Assembly (NCBI GenBank): GCA_937912125.1
Contig: CALDOK010000194.1
Span: 17,284-81,283 of the forward strand
DNA length: 64,000 nt
Reading direction: 5' to 3'
From: an uncultured Pseudomonadota bacterium
Lineage (GTDB): Bacteria; Myxococcota_A; UBA796; JAFGLY01
Below the pieces are notes generated by a model. The model ran no database searches, was not told where the DNA came from, and saw only the letters and a list, made by a program, of their open reading frames with translations. Positions 1 to 7,588 of this stretch are shown here, piece after piece (the first letter of the stretch is position 1; every line of letters begins with the position of its first letter). A program made the translations under genes and the position numbers.

Positions 1-575
1 GCGCAGTCGAGCTCGTCGGCGTAGTCGTAGTTGGCCTGCACCGCGCAGGTGGCCTTCATCATGTGGTGCGCCAGGTCGCCTTGCTTCGGCAGGTACTCGC
101 GCATCACCGCGTAGCGGCTCTTGGGCACCCAGCTGATGGCCTCGATGGTCGTGATGGGGCTGTAGCCGCAGGCCACCCAGTGCACTGGACGATCCTCGGC
201 GATGGCGAGCAGATCGTCGTTGAAGGCGCAGAGCTCGTCGCGGAGGGCCAACAGGCTGCGATGGGGAGAGCCTGACAGCTCCACCTGCCCCCCGGGCTCG
301 AGGGTGACGCAGGGGCCCTGGAGGGTGGGGGAGGGCTTGCCGCACAGGCCGATGAGCTTGCTGTTCTCGCGCACCTCACGCCAGCCGTTGCGGGCGCCAA
401 GGGCCGTGAGCAGATCCTGGATGCCGTGGGGCTCGAAGAAGCCGACGGGGCTGCCGTCGGGTCTGAGGGCCTGGCGCTCGAACTCACCTCCGACGAGCCA
501 CCGCTCGCTGGGCTGGCCATAGCCGTGGAACCGGTCGAGGAGCAGATCGCGAGTGAGGGGAGGCGTGGTGGTCAT
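1..575 (-). CDS. gshA: Glutamate-cysteine ligase, GCS2 family (N-terminal part; runs off the left edge)
   Basis: This gene is absent from the ORF track because it has no stop in the window; I read it from the reverse strand. It starts at the ATG complementary to 573-575 and 191 codons are visible. The visible protein has the GCS2 signatures: an N-terminal GGEFERQAL stretch, then VTLEPGGQVELSG, then HHMMKATCAVQANYDY. In this family these regions bind glutamate, Mg-ATP and cysteine. The enzyme makes gamma-glutamylcysteine, the first step to glutathione; a paralogue (EgtA) does the same for ergothioneine, and the visible part cannot separate them. No strong Shine-Dalgarno is visible. Confidence 0.85.
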   Translation of the reverse strand, partial: MTTTPPLTRDLLLDRFHGYGQPSERWLVGGEFERQALRPDGSPVGFFEPHGIQDLLTALGARNGWREVRENSKLIGLCGKPSPTLQGPCVTLEPGGQVELSGSPHRSLLALRDELCAFNDDLLAIAEDRPVHWVACGYSPITTIEAISWVPKSRYAVMREYLPKQGDLAHHMMKATCAVQANYDYADELDC

Positions 576-726
576 GGCGGGCAAGTTATCCACGGCGCGG
601 GGGAGTGGAAGGCCCCCATCGACGCGCCGGGCGACTAACTCGAGCGGCCCCGCGCGGAGGGCCAGAGGGAGCAACGGGGTGCGGATTCACACGAGCTGGG
701 GATACACTGCAGCGCCGGAGGTCCCG

Positions 727-1308
727 ATGCCCTTTCCGCTCCTCGCCCTGTTGGTGGCCTGCACCCCCCACCTCTACAGCCCCCCCGACACCGGGAGCGG
801 CGAGTGGAGCTGGGATGCCCCGGACAACGGCTGGTCCATGGGCGAGCCCCCCCAGGGGCTCGAGGGCGATGGCTGGCATGTGGGCGACGTGGTGCCCGAC
901 TTCCGGCTGATGGATCAGTTTGGCGCCGAGGTGTCCCTCTGGCAGTTCTACGGTCAGGTGATCGTGCTGGACCACTCTACCTATTGGTGTGCGGTCTGCC
1001 AGACCTTGGCTCAGGATGTGGACGAGACCTGGCTCGAGTTCGCCGACGACGGCTTCATGTACATCACGCTGTTGTCCCAGGACAACGAGGGCGCGGTGCC
1101 TACGGTGGATGTGCTCCAGAGCTGGGCCGACTACTTCGGGATCACCGCGCCTGTGTTGGCCGATGACGCGGGCATCGCCGCACAGGTGGTCGGCGCCGAG
1201 GGCTTCCCGCGGCTGCAGCTCATCGGCCGCGACATGCGGCTGTTGAACGACCAGATCGTCCCCACCGACGACGCCCAGATCCGCACCGAGGTCCAGGCCG
1301 CGTTGTAG
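727..1308 (+). CDS. Thioredoxin-fold (redoxin) lipoprotein
   Basis: 193-residue protein. I start it at the ATG 6 bases after GGAGG rather than at the upstream ORF start, because this gives a lipoprotein signal (FPLLALLVAC) with lipobox Cys. After a Ser/Pro/Trp-rich linker comes an AhpC/TSA-type redoxin domain (GDVVPDFRLMDQFG) with a CxxC in WCAVC, the expected redox-active pair on the first helix. It probably acts as a lipid-anchored thiol-disulfide oxidoreductase in the periplasm or outer membrane. It converges with the parvulin gene, with 9 bases between the two ORFs. The exact substrate cannot be inferred. Confidence 0.8.
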   Translation: MPFPLLALLVACTPHLYSPPDTGSGEWSWDAPDNGWSMGEPPQGLEGDGWHVGDVVPDFRLMDQFGAEVSLWQFYGQVIVLDHSTYWCAVCQTLAQDVDETWLEFADDGFMYITLLSQDNEGAVPTVDVLQSWADYFGITAPVLADDAGIAAQVVGAEGFPRLQLIGRDMRLLNDQIVPTDDAQIRTEVQAAL

Positions 1309-1317
1309 CGCCGATCG

Positions 1318-2157
1318 TCAGTCCACCCGCCGGATGACGTGGTAGCCAGCCCCTGTCTCGAAGGGGCCCGCGGTGGCCCCGGGCTCGAGGGCGAAGGCTT
1401 GGTCTTCCCAGTCTGGCAGGAACTGGCCGCGGGTGAACCATCCCAGGTCGCCGCCCCGGAGGCCGGCGGCGCCGTCGGAGAGCTCGGCGGCCACAGACCC
1501 GAAGGCTTCGCCGCCATCCAGGCGCTCCCTGGCCGCCTGAGCGATGGCCAGCGCCTGCTCTCTGGCCCGTCCCGTGCGGTCGCCCTGGCTGCCCGCGAAG
1601 CCCACCAGGATCTGCTCGACCCGGATCTCCATCAGAGGCTCACGGAGGATGATGTGGAAGCCGAACGGGCTCTCCACGACCCCGCTGGTCTGACCCTCGG
1701 CCAGGGCGAAGGCCGCGTCCTCGAAGGCTGGTTCCATGGTGCCCCGGTCGAAGCCCCCCAGGAACCCCCCTCGGGCACTGGTGGTGCAGTCGGACTCTGC
1801 CTTGGCCAGCTCCGCGAAGTCTTCGCCCCGGGCCAGCCGAGCCTCGAGATCCTCGGCCTTGGCCCGTGCTGCGGAGGCGCTGCGGTGCACGTGCATTGGG
1901 CGGTGCGCGGCGGCTTCGTGGGCCACCAGGATGTGGCGTGCGGCCATGCGATCCCCGCTGGCCCCGGGGGATGGGGTGGCGGTGATGGCGATGCTGGGCG
2001 TCACGGCTGGAGTGGGATCCGGCGCGGGGGCTTGCTGGAGGGGCTGTGGGGTGGATGGCGGCTCTGCGGGAGCGGGCGCGGGGGCCGTCTCGCAGGCCGT
2101 GCTGCCCATCGTCAGGGTGAGGATGAGCACCAGCAGCGGGATGAATGAACGCAGCAT
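1318..2157 (-). CDS. Parvulin-type (PpiC) peptidyl-prolyl isomerase lipoprotein, two domains
   Basis: 279 residues from the ATG at 2157, preceded by GAGG at good spacing; the ORF-track start is 11 codons further upstream and lacks a signal sequence. The signal peptide (SFIPLLVLILTLTMGSTAC) ends at a lipobox Cys, followed by a Pro/Ala-rich linker. Two rotamase (PF00639-like) domains follow: the first runs from RHILVAHEAA through GGFLGGFDRG to GFHIILRE, the second carries GGDLGWFTRGQFL and GYHVIRR. The family folds outer-membrane and periplasmic proteins (SurA/PrsA-like). It is divergent from the protease gene at 2233, leaving a 75-base shared upstream region. Confidence 0.88.
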   Translation of the reverse strand: MLRSFIPLLVLILTLTMGSTACETAPAPAPAEPPSTPQPLQQAPAPDPTPAVTPSIAITATPSPGASGDRMAARHILVAHEAAAHRPMHVHRSASAARAKAEDLEARLARGEDFAELAKAESDCTTSARGGFLGGFDRGTMEPAFEDAAFALAEGQTSGVVESPFGFHIILREPLMEIRVEQILVGFAGSQGDRTGRAREQALAIAQAARERLDGGEAFGSVAAELSDGAAGLRGGDLGWFTRGQFLPDWEDQAFALEPGATAGPFETGAGYHVIRRVD

Positions 2158-2232
2158 GGGGGCCTCGTGTCCTCTCGTGGTCGGGGACACTTATCCGTCA
2201 ACGGCGGGCTCCGCCGGTGATAGGAGACAGCC

Positions 2233-3354
2233 ATGCCCCCGCTGTCCCTGCTCTTCGCCTGCGCTCTGTTCTTATGCTCCAACGCAGGCGCCGCCCCGCA
2301 GGCCGCCTCGCAGGCCGCCATGCCCGACGCGCCGGTGGAAGCCTGGCTGGACAGCGTGCTGGTGCTGGTCACCGGCTCGGCCTGGTGCTCAGCCGTGTTG
2401 ATCGACGACCAGGGCACCGTGGCCACCGCCTACCACTGCATCGCGAGCGGTAGACGTCCCCAGCTCACCACACGGGATGGACAGCAGGTGCTGGCGCGGG
2501 TTGTGGCCACCGCACCCCGTGAGGATCTCGCGCTGCTGGAGGCGCCCGAGCTCGCGGGCCGGCCCTTCCTCGCGGTGCGCGAAGCGTCCGCCCAGCGGGG
2601 TGAGACGGTCTGGGCCCTTGGGCATCCGTTTGCACCCCAGGCGGACTCCAGCCCGCTGCTGGCCGGGACCCTCCAGTGGAGCGCCAGTCGCGGTGTGGTG
2701 AGCGGTGTCGGGGACCGCCTGGTGCAGATCGATGCGGCGCTCAACCCGGGAAACTCCGGTGGGCCCGTCGTGGACCAGATTGGTCGGATCGTGGGCATCG
2801 CCAGCCGCAGGCTGTCCGGCGACAACGTGGCCTTCATCACGCCTGCCCAAGGTCTGGCGGCCCTGGAGGACGAGCCGACCAAGGCGGCGCTGGGCGGCAC
2901 CTGGGGCGCCTCGGTGGTGGCGCTTCAGGGAATGGACATCCACGCTGCGCCCTCCCTCGGCGCCGCTCTCCAGCTCGGACTCAGGGATCGGGTGCTGGTT
3001 CGGGCTGGCCTGCTCTTTCCCATCAGCCAGCGCTGGACCGCCCTGTCCCTGGGCTCCTCGTCCTGGGCTGCTGGCGAGCTGGCCACCAGCCTGCGCCTTC
3101 GAGCTGGCCGAGGGCGCTGGAGCACGACCTTCGATCTCGGTGGCGCCTGCCTGCTCATCGAGGGCGTGCAGGCCCAGATCGACGAAGACGCCATCCACCT
3201 CTGGGCCGCCCCCACCGCCCTTCGGCCAGGAGGCGTCGTCGCCGTCGGCATGGCCGGGAGCAGCTTGCGCGTGCTCGTGGTCCATGGCGAAGATGGCTGG
3301 ACCTCCATGCTAGGGGTCGACCTGGGCTTTCCGGGGACGATGGGCATCTTCTAG
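2233..3354 (+). CDS. Trypsin-like (S1C/DegP-like) serine protease with an unknown C-terminal domain
   Basis: 373 residues with a signal peptide (LLFACALFLCSNAGA). Residues about 38-210 are a trypsin-fold domain with the complete triad: His68 in ATAYHC, Asp98 in REDLALLE and Ser175 in NPGNSGGP. A typical DegP PDZ domain is not visible. The last ~155 residues are instead a beta-rich region I do not recognise (ending LGVDLGFPGTMGIF) that may be a small barrel or sandwich. The ATG follows TAGGAGACAGCC, a good ribosome-binding site. It is probably an envelope quality-control or processing protease. It is divergent from the parvulin lipoprotein, so a joint folding/degradation role is plausible but inferred. 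Confidence 0.88.
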   Translation: MPPLSLLFACALFLCSNAGAAPQAASQAAMPDAPVEAWLDSVLVLVTGSAWCSAVLIDDQGTVATAYHCIASGRRPQLTTRDGQQVLARVVATAPREDLALLEAPELAGRPFLAVREASAQRGETVWALGHPFAPQADSSPLLAGTLQWSASRGVVSGVGDRLVQIDAALNPGNSGGPVVDQIGRIVGIASRRLSGDNVAFITPAQGLAALEDEPTKAALGGTWGASVVALQGMDIHAAPSLGAALQLGLRDRVLVRAGLLFPISQRWTALSLGSSSWAAGELATSLRLRAGRGRWSTTFDLGGACLLIEGVQAQIDEDAIHLWAAPTALRPGGVVAVGMAGSSLRVLVVHGEDGWTSMLGVDLGFPGTMGIF

Positions 3355-3429
3355 CCCGGCGCTGGCTGTGGGTGTCTCGCCGTCCTGCCACGCGGGGCGG
3401 GCGGACCGTGGGCGGGATATGTCCGTGGC

Positions 3430-6400
3430 GTGAACACAGAGGTCACCGGCTTCGCGATAGACGAGTTCCTCGGGTCGGGGGGGATCGCCGATGTATACCG
3501 CGCGGTCTCGGAGGCCGATGGCCGCATCGTAGCCGTCAAGATCCTGCGCGATCCCGAGCGTTCCCGGGCCAATGTCCGGCGCTTCCTGCGTGAGGGCTAC
3601 CTGCTCCAGCGCCTGGCTCACGACGGGCTCCCGCTCTGCTACGAGGTGCTCGAGGAGCCCCGGCCGGCGTTGGTGCTCGAGCTGCTCGAGGGCTGCACCT
3701 TGTCGGAGCGCCTCAGCCAGTCGGGCCCCCTGCCGCCGGACGATGTCTTCGCGGTGGCCCTCGCCATGCTGCGCGTCTCGGGCTTCCTTCACCACCGCGG
3801 CGTGATCCATCGGGACATCAAGTCCTCCAACATCTTCCTCTGCCGTGACGGCAGGGTGATGCTGATGGACCTCGGGCTGGCCATGGACCCCGAGGATCCC
3901 TTCACCACCACCCTCGGCGACGTGATGGGCACCTACGCTTACATGGCGCCCGAGCAGATCGCCGGCGCAGAGGTCGACCCCCGCAGCGACCTCTACTCCC
4001 TGGGCATCACGCTCTACGAGGCGCTGTGCGGTCGCCGCCCCTACTCGGCGCGGGGCACCGCCGGCTACCTCCGAGCCCACCGCGCCGGTGGGGCTCAGCC
4101 CCTGGCCGAGCGGGTTAGGGATGCGCCGATCCGGCTGATGGACTTCATCCACCAGCTGATGGCGCGCGACCCTTCAGCGCGCCCATCCTCCGCCGGCATC
4201 GCCGCCGCACTGCTCACCGGCCGCGAGGGTGGGCACAACGAGCTGCGCGCCCCCCCGCTGGTGGGCCGCTGGGCTGCCCGGGGCGCCATCGAGGCCGTGA
4301 TCGACGGCGCGGGGGTGGTGCACATCGTGGGCGAGATCGGCGCGGGCACGGGCCGAGTGGCGCGCATGGCGCTGCAGCTGGCCCACGACGCCGGCCTCGA
4401 GTGCATGGCGCTGCGCTTCAGGCCCTGGGGGGTCCAGCGCCACCTGCTCCCGCAGCTCGCCAACGCGCTCTCCCTGATCCTCGGTGACACGGTCTTGGCG
4501 CAGCTCGAGCCCGTGCGCGAGGGGCTGATCCAGATGGCGGCCGAGGGGCCCTTCCTGCTGCTGCTCGAAGACCTCCACCTCGTCACGCCCGAAGACCTCG
4601 AGCTGCTTCCGGTCCTGCTGGCGGTCGCCCCTGGCGCGTCGGTGGTCACCACCGCCCTGTTCGCACAGCCCGGCTTGCCAGGCCGCGAGCTCGCCCTGCG
4701 CAGCCTCGAGCGCGAAGAGGTCTCCAGCTTGGTGGCGCGGATGCTCGGCAGCTCCTCGCCCCCGGCCAACCTGGCGGGGATGCTCCACCGCGAGACGGGC
4801 GGGCTTCCGGCGCTGGTGGTCCAGGCCGTGCGGGAGCTGCACGGTCGCGGCGCGCTGCGCTGCGAGGGCCTGGATGACGATGGAGAGCCCCAGTGGACCC
4901 TCGACGCCAGCCCCGCCCATGTGGGCTCGTTCGGGCTCAGGCCGCTGTTCCGGCAGGCGCTCGCGGACTTGCCGCGCGGCAGCCAGCGGGTGCTCGAGGT
5001 GCTCGCCGTCGCCGGGGGGCCGGTGCCCATGGACCTGTTGATCGTCGCCTCGGATGTAGATCGGGCGGGGCTGGACGTCCACAACCTGCTCCGGCTGGGG
5101 TTGGCGTCCCAGCGCAGCGCGCCCGATGATGACTGGATCTCCATCCGGCGTCCCGCCCTCACGGCGCTGCTGCACGAGTCACTCCCGGCCGAGCGACAGC
5201 GCGCCATCCACTGCTCCCTGGCCGCCGCGCTCGAGGCCTACGCCTCCAGCCCGTGGCGGGACGAGGCGCTGGCGCTGCACGCGGTGCTCGGGGCTGACGG
5301 TGAGGGGAAGGTCAGCGAGCTGCTCACCCTGGGCAACAAGGCGCTGTTCCTGGGCGAGGTGGTGCGCACGCGGGTGATCCTCGATCACCTGGCCGAGCAG
5401 CCGCCCGAGGACTCCATCCTCAACGCCGAGGTCGCGCTGCTCCGCGGTCGGTTGATGCTGCGTGATGGCCGGCTCGAGGACGCCAGGGTGGCCTTCGTCG
5501 CGGCTCGCCAGCTGGCCCGTGAGGGCGGCGAGCAGCCTCTGGTGGGCTGGGCCACCCTCGGCCTGGCCAGGGTTCAGCTCGAGACCGGCTCTGGCATCCG
5601 CTGCGAAGCGCTCACCCTCGAGGCCGAGAAGATCTTCGCCCTGGGCGAGCCCGACCCGCTCGCGAGCGGCTGGTTGCTCTTCCTCAAGGGCACCTGTTCG
5701 TTCCATCGCGGGTCCGAGCGCAGCGCACTCGATCGCCTGCAGGCGGCCGCGCGCCAGGCCGAGGCTGCCGGTGAACCCGAGCTGCTCACGCGGATCCACT
5801 GCGGCATGGCGCTCGTCCACGGCTTCGGCGGTCGCGCCGATCAAGCCGGGCGATTTCTCGATGACACTCTCGCCAACAAGGAAGAGAGGCAGCCGAGTCC
5901 TGCCACTTGCTGCTTGCGCTTCCAGCTGGCTGGGATCCGTTGTGCCCAGGGCCGCCTGGGTGAGGCCATCGAGCTGCTGGACCATGCCATGCGCACGGCC
6001 CGTGCCCTGGGACATCCCTACCTCGAGGCTCGCATGGGGGTAGGGCGGGCGCGGGTGCACCTCGCCGCGGGCGATCTCCAGGGTGCCCAGAAGCTCCTTC
6101 GACGCTTCCGTGCAGCCCGCGAGCCACGCGCCGACGTCAACACGCGGCTGGCGCACCACGTCACCGCTGGTGAGCTGCGCTTCCTTTCCGGTGACCGGCA
6201 GGCGGCCCTGGCCTCCTTCGACCAGGCCACCGACCTGGCGCGGAAGCTCGGCCACGCCGTCATCGCCGCCTATGGAGAGGGCATGACCGGGGTGCTGACC
6301 GCCAGCGCGCACCCCCTCGAGGATGCCCTGGACGTGCTCGAGAAGGTCAAGGCGCGTCACTACATGGCGCGTCTGTTGTTGGCCGGTGCCGAGATCGTCG

Positions 6401-6621
6401 GTGACGCGGCCGCGGTGAGCGCAGCGGTGAAGGTGGCCCGCCAGGCTGGCGACAAGCCGGTGCTGCTGCGGGCCCTGCATGTGCAGGGCGGCGAGGAAGC
6501 CTGGGCGGAGGCCGTGGGGATCGCCATGGACCTGCGCGACGGGGCGGGTTCACTCCTGCTGCGGCACGTCTCGAGTCAGGCGGCCATGCGCTGGGCCCTC
6601 GAGGCCGAGCGCCGCACCTGA
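3430..6621 (+). CDS. Ser/Thr protein kinase - degenerate ATPase - TPR multidomain protein
   Basis: 1063 residues starting at GTG. Residues ~8-265 are a Hanks-type kinase: Gly loop GSGGIADV, ATP-binding Lys37 (VAVKIL), catalytic HRDIKSSN (Asp129), DLG in place of DFG (Asp147), and MAPEQ. Residues ~280-500 resemble the AAA/STAND ATPase of PknK-like kinases, but the P-loop reads GEIGAGTGR, lacking the lysine; a hydrophobic Walker-B-like LLLLLEDLH follows. Residues ~600-1050 are helical TPR-type repeats. The kinase looks active while the ATPase module looks degenerate. This architecture is common in Myxococcota. No transmembrane segment is evident, so it is probably cytosolic. The start codon lacks a clear ribosome-binding site. 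Confidence 0.9.
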   Translation: MNTEVTGFAIDEFLGSGGIADVYRAVSEADGRIVAVKILRDPERSRANVRRFLREGYLLQRLAHDGLPLCYEVLEEPRPALVLELLEGCTLSERLSQSGPLPPDDVFAVALAMLRVSGFLHHRGVIHRDIKSSNIFLCRDGRVMLMDLGLAMDPEDPFTTTLGDVMGTYAYMAPEQIAGAEVDPRSDLYSLGITLYEALCGRRPYSARGTAGYLRAHRAGGAQPLAERVRDAPIRLMDFIHQLMARDPSARPSSAGIAAALLTGREGGHNELRAPPLVGRWAARGAIEAVIDGAGVVHIVGEIGAGTGRVARMALQLAHDAGLECMALRFRPWGVQRHLLPQLANALSLILGDTVLAQLEPVREGLIQMAAEGPFLLLLEDLHLVTPEDLELLPVLLAVAPGASVVTTALFAQPGLPGRELALRSLEREEVSSLVARMLGSSSPPANLAGMLHRETGGLPALVVQAVRELHGRGALRCEGLDDDGEPQWTLDASPAHVGSFGLRPLFRQALADLPRGSQRVLEVLAVAGGPVPMDLLIVASDVDRAGLDVHNLLRLGLASQRSAPDDDWISIRRPALTALLHESLPAERQRAIHCSLAAALEAYASSPWRDEALALHAVLGADGEGKVSELLTLGNKALFLGEVVRTRVILDHLAEQPPEDSILNAEVALLRGRLMLRDGRLEDARVAFVAARQLAREGGEQPLVGWATLGLARVQLETGSGIRCEALTLEAEKIFALGEPDPLASGWLLFLKGTCSFHRGSERSALDRLQAAARQAEAAGEPELLTRIHCGMALVHGFGGRADQAGRFLDDTLANKEERQPSPATCCLRFQLAGIRCAQGRLGEAIELLDHAMRTARALGHPYLEARMGVGRARVHLAAGDLQGAQKLLRRFRAAREPRADVNTRLAHHVTAGELRFLSGDRQAALASFDQATDLARKLGHAVIAAYGEGMTGVLTASAHPLEDALDVLEKVKARHYMARLLLAGAEIVGDAAAVSAAVKVARQAGDKPVLLRALHVQGGEEAWAEAVGIAMDLRDGAGSLLLRHVSSQAAMRWALEAERRT

Positions 6622-6685
6622 GCTCTGATCGGCGCTGTTTTCTCGATCCGGCCAGCCGTCGCGAAAGCTGTTAGTGAAGCAGGAC

Positions 6686-6701
6686 CCCGCCCTACGGCGG
6701 G
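6686..6701. terminator. GC hairpin without U-tract between the kinase and DUF429 genes
   Basis: CCCGCC-CTAC-GGCGGG forms a 6-bp stem with a 4-base loop. The same core and loop recur in the strong terminator at 20361, but here no T-run follows, so termination is uncertain. It lies in the 143-base gap after the kinase gene; I see nothing else in that gap apart from the DUF429 ribosome-binding site. Confidence 0.35.
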
Positions 6702-6764
6702 ACCCGAAGTCTCCCCACAGGGGCGTCCAATGGGCGCCTCAACGCTCATCAGAGGGGTATCCGC

Positions 6765-7514
6765 TTGAAGAAGATTCGCTACTTGGGGCTCGATCTGGCC
6801 TGGGCTCCCCGCAACAGCTCGGGGGGCGCAGTCATGGAGCCGATGGACGATGGCAGCGTCCGCCTGGTCTCCACCGCCCACCTCCGCACCCACGAAGACG
6901 TGTTGGGATGGATCGCCCGCAACCGCGGCCGCCATGGCGCCATCATGTCCGTGAACGCGCCCATCATCGTCGAGAACAGCAGCGGCCGCCGCGGCTGCGA
7001 CGAGCTCATCAACCAGCACTTCGCTCGGCACCAGATCGACGATCACCAGGTGAACATCGTCGCTGCGGGGCATCCCCGCACCATGGGTCGCGCCATGATG
7101 CGCATGGGCTTCGATCCAGATCCGCAGGCCGAGGGGGATCGGGTCATCGAGACCTTCACCCAGCCGGCTCAGGTGTTGTTGTTCAACCTCGAGCGGCCCA
7201 TCCGGCTCAAGCACGGCCCCATCGGCGCCCGCAAGGATGCGGTGGCCCGCTACCGCGAGCTGCTGTCGCTGCACCTGCCCGAGGCCGTCCCCGCGCTCAC
7301 CAGCAGTCCTGCCCTCCGCGGCCTGCTCGAGCGGGATCTGGGAGGCCTCAACGGCACCCGCCTGGGCGAGCTCGAGGACAAGATCGAAGCGGTCATGTGC
7401 GCCTACGTCTCCGCCTTCCTGGACCTGCGCGGTCCCGAAGACTGCGCGTTCCTGGGCGACCTGTACGAAGGCTACATCCTGCTGCCCACTTCCGCGCAGC
7501 CCGGCGCCGAGTAG
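6765..7514 (+). CDS. DUF429 family protein (predicted RNase H-fold nuclease)
   Basis: 249 residues. The TTG start is supported by AGAGGGG 7 bases upstream and by the sequence (KKIRYLGLDLAW) matching the usual DUF429 N-terminus, where the first acidic residue of an RNase H-like fold sits. SVNAPIIVEN, the RRGCDELI stretch, AAGHPRTMGRAMM and ARKDAVARYRELL are typical family segments. DUF429 proteins are predicted nucleases without an established substrate. It stands alone between the kinase and the convergent NYN gene, so the context adds no functional information. The family assignment is from memory of the motif pattern. Confidence 0.75.
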   Translation: MKKIRYLGLDLAWAPRNSSGGAVMEPMDDGSVRLVSTAHLRTHEDVLGWIARNRGRHGAIMSVNAPIIVENSSGRRGCDELINQHFARHQIDDHQVNIVAAGHPRTMGRAMMRMGFDPDPQAEGDRVIETFTQPAQVLLFNLERPIRLKHGPIGARKDAVARYRELLSLHLPEAVPALTSSPALRGLLERDLGGLNGTRLGELEDKIEAVMCAYVSAFLDLRGPEDCAFLGDLYEGYILLPTSAQPGAE

Positions 7515-7588
7515 CCACGGTCGCAGCCGCCCCCCGGGCCCGCTGTGCGGGCCCAGGGTGCTCTGCGTGCAACTCCCAGAGGGGGCGC

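Noticed and set aside
6750-6770. ATG codons near the DUF429 start as alternatives to TTG
   Set aside because: The upstream ATG is out of frame and the next in-frame ATG would remove the conserved LGLDLAW strand; the TTG has a good ribosome-binding site.
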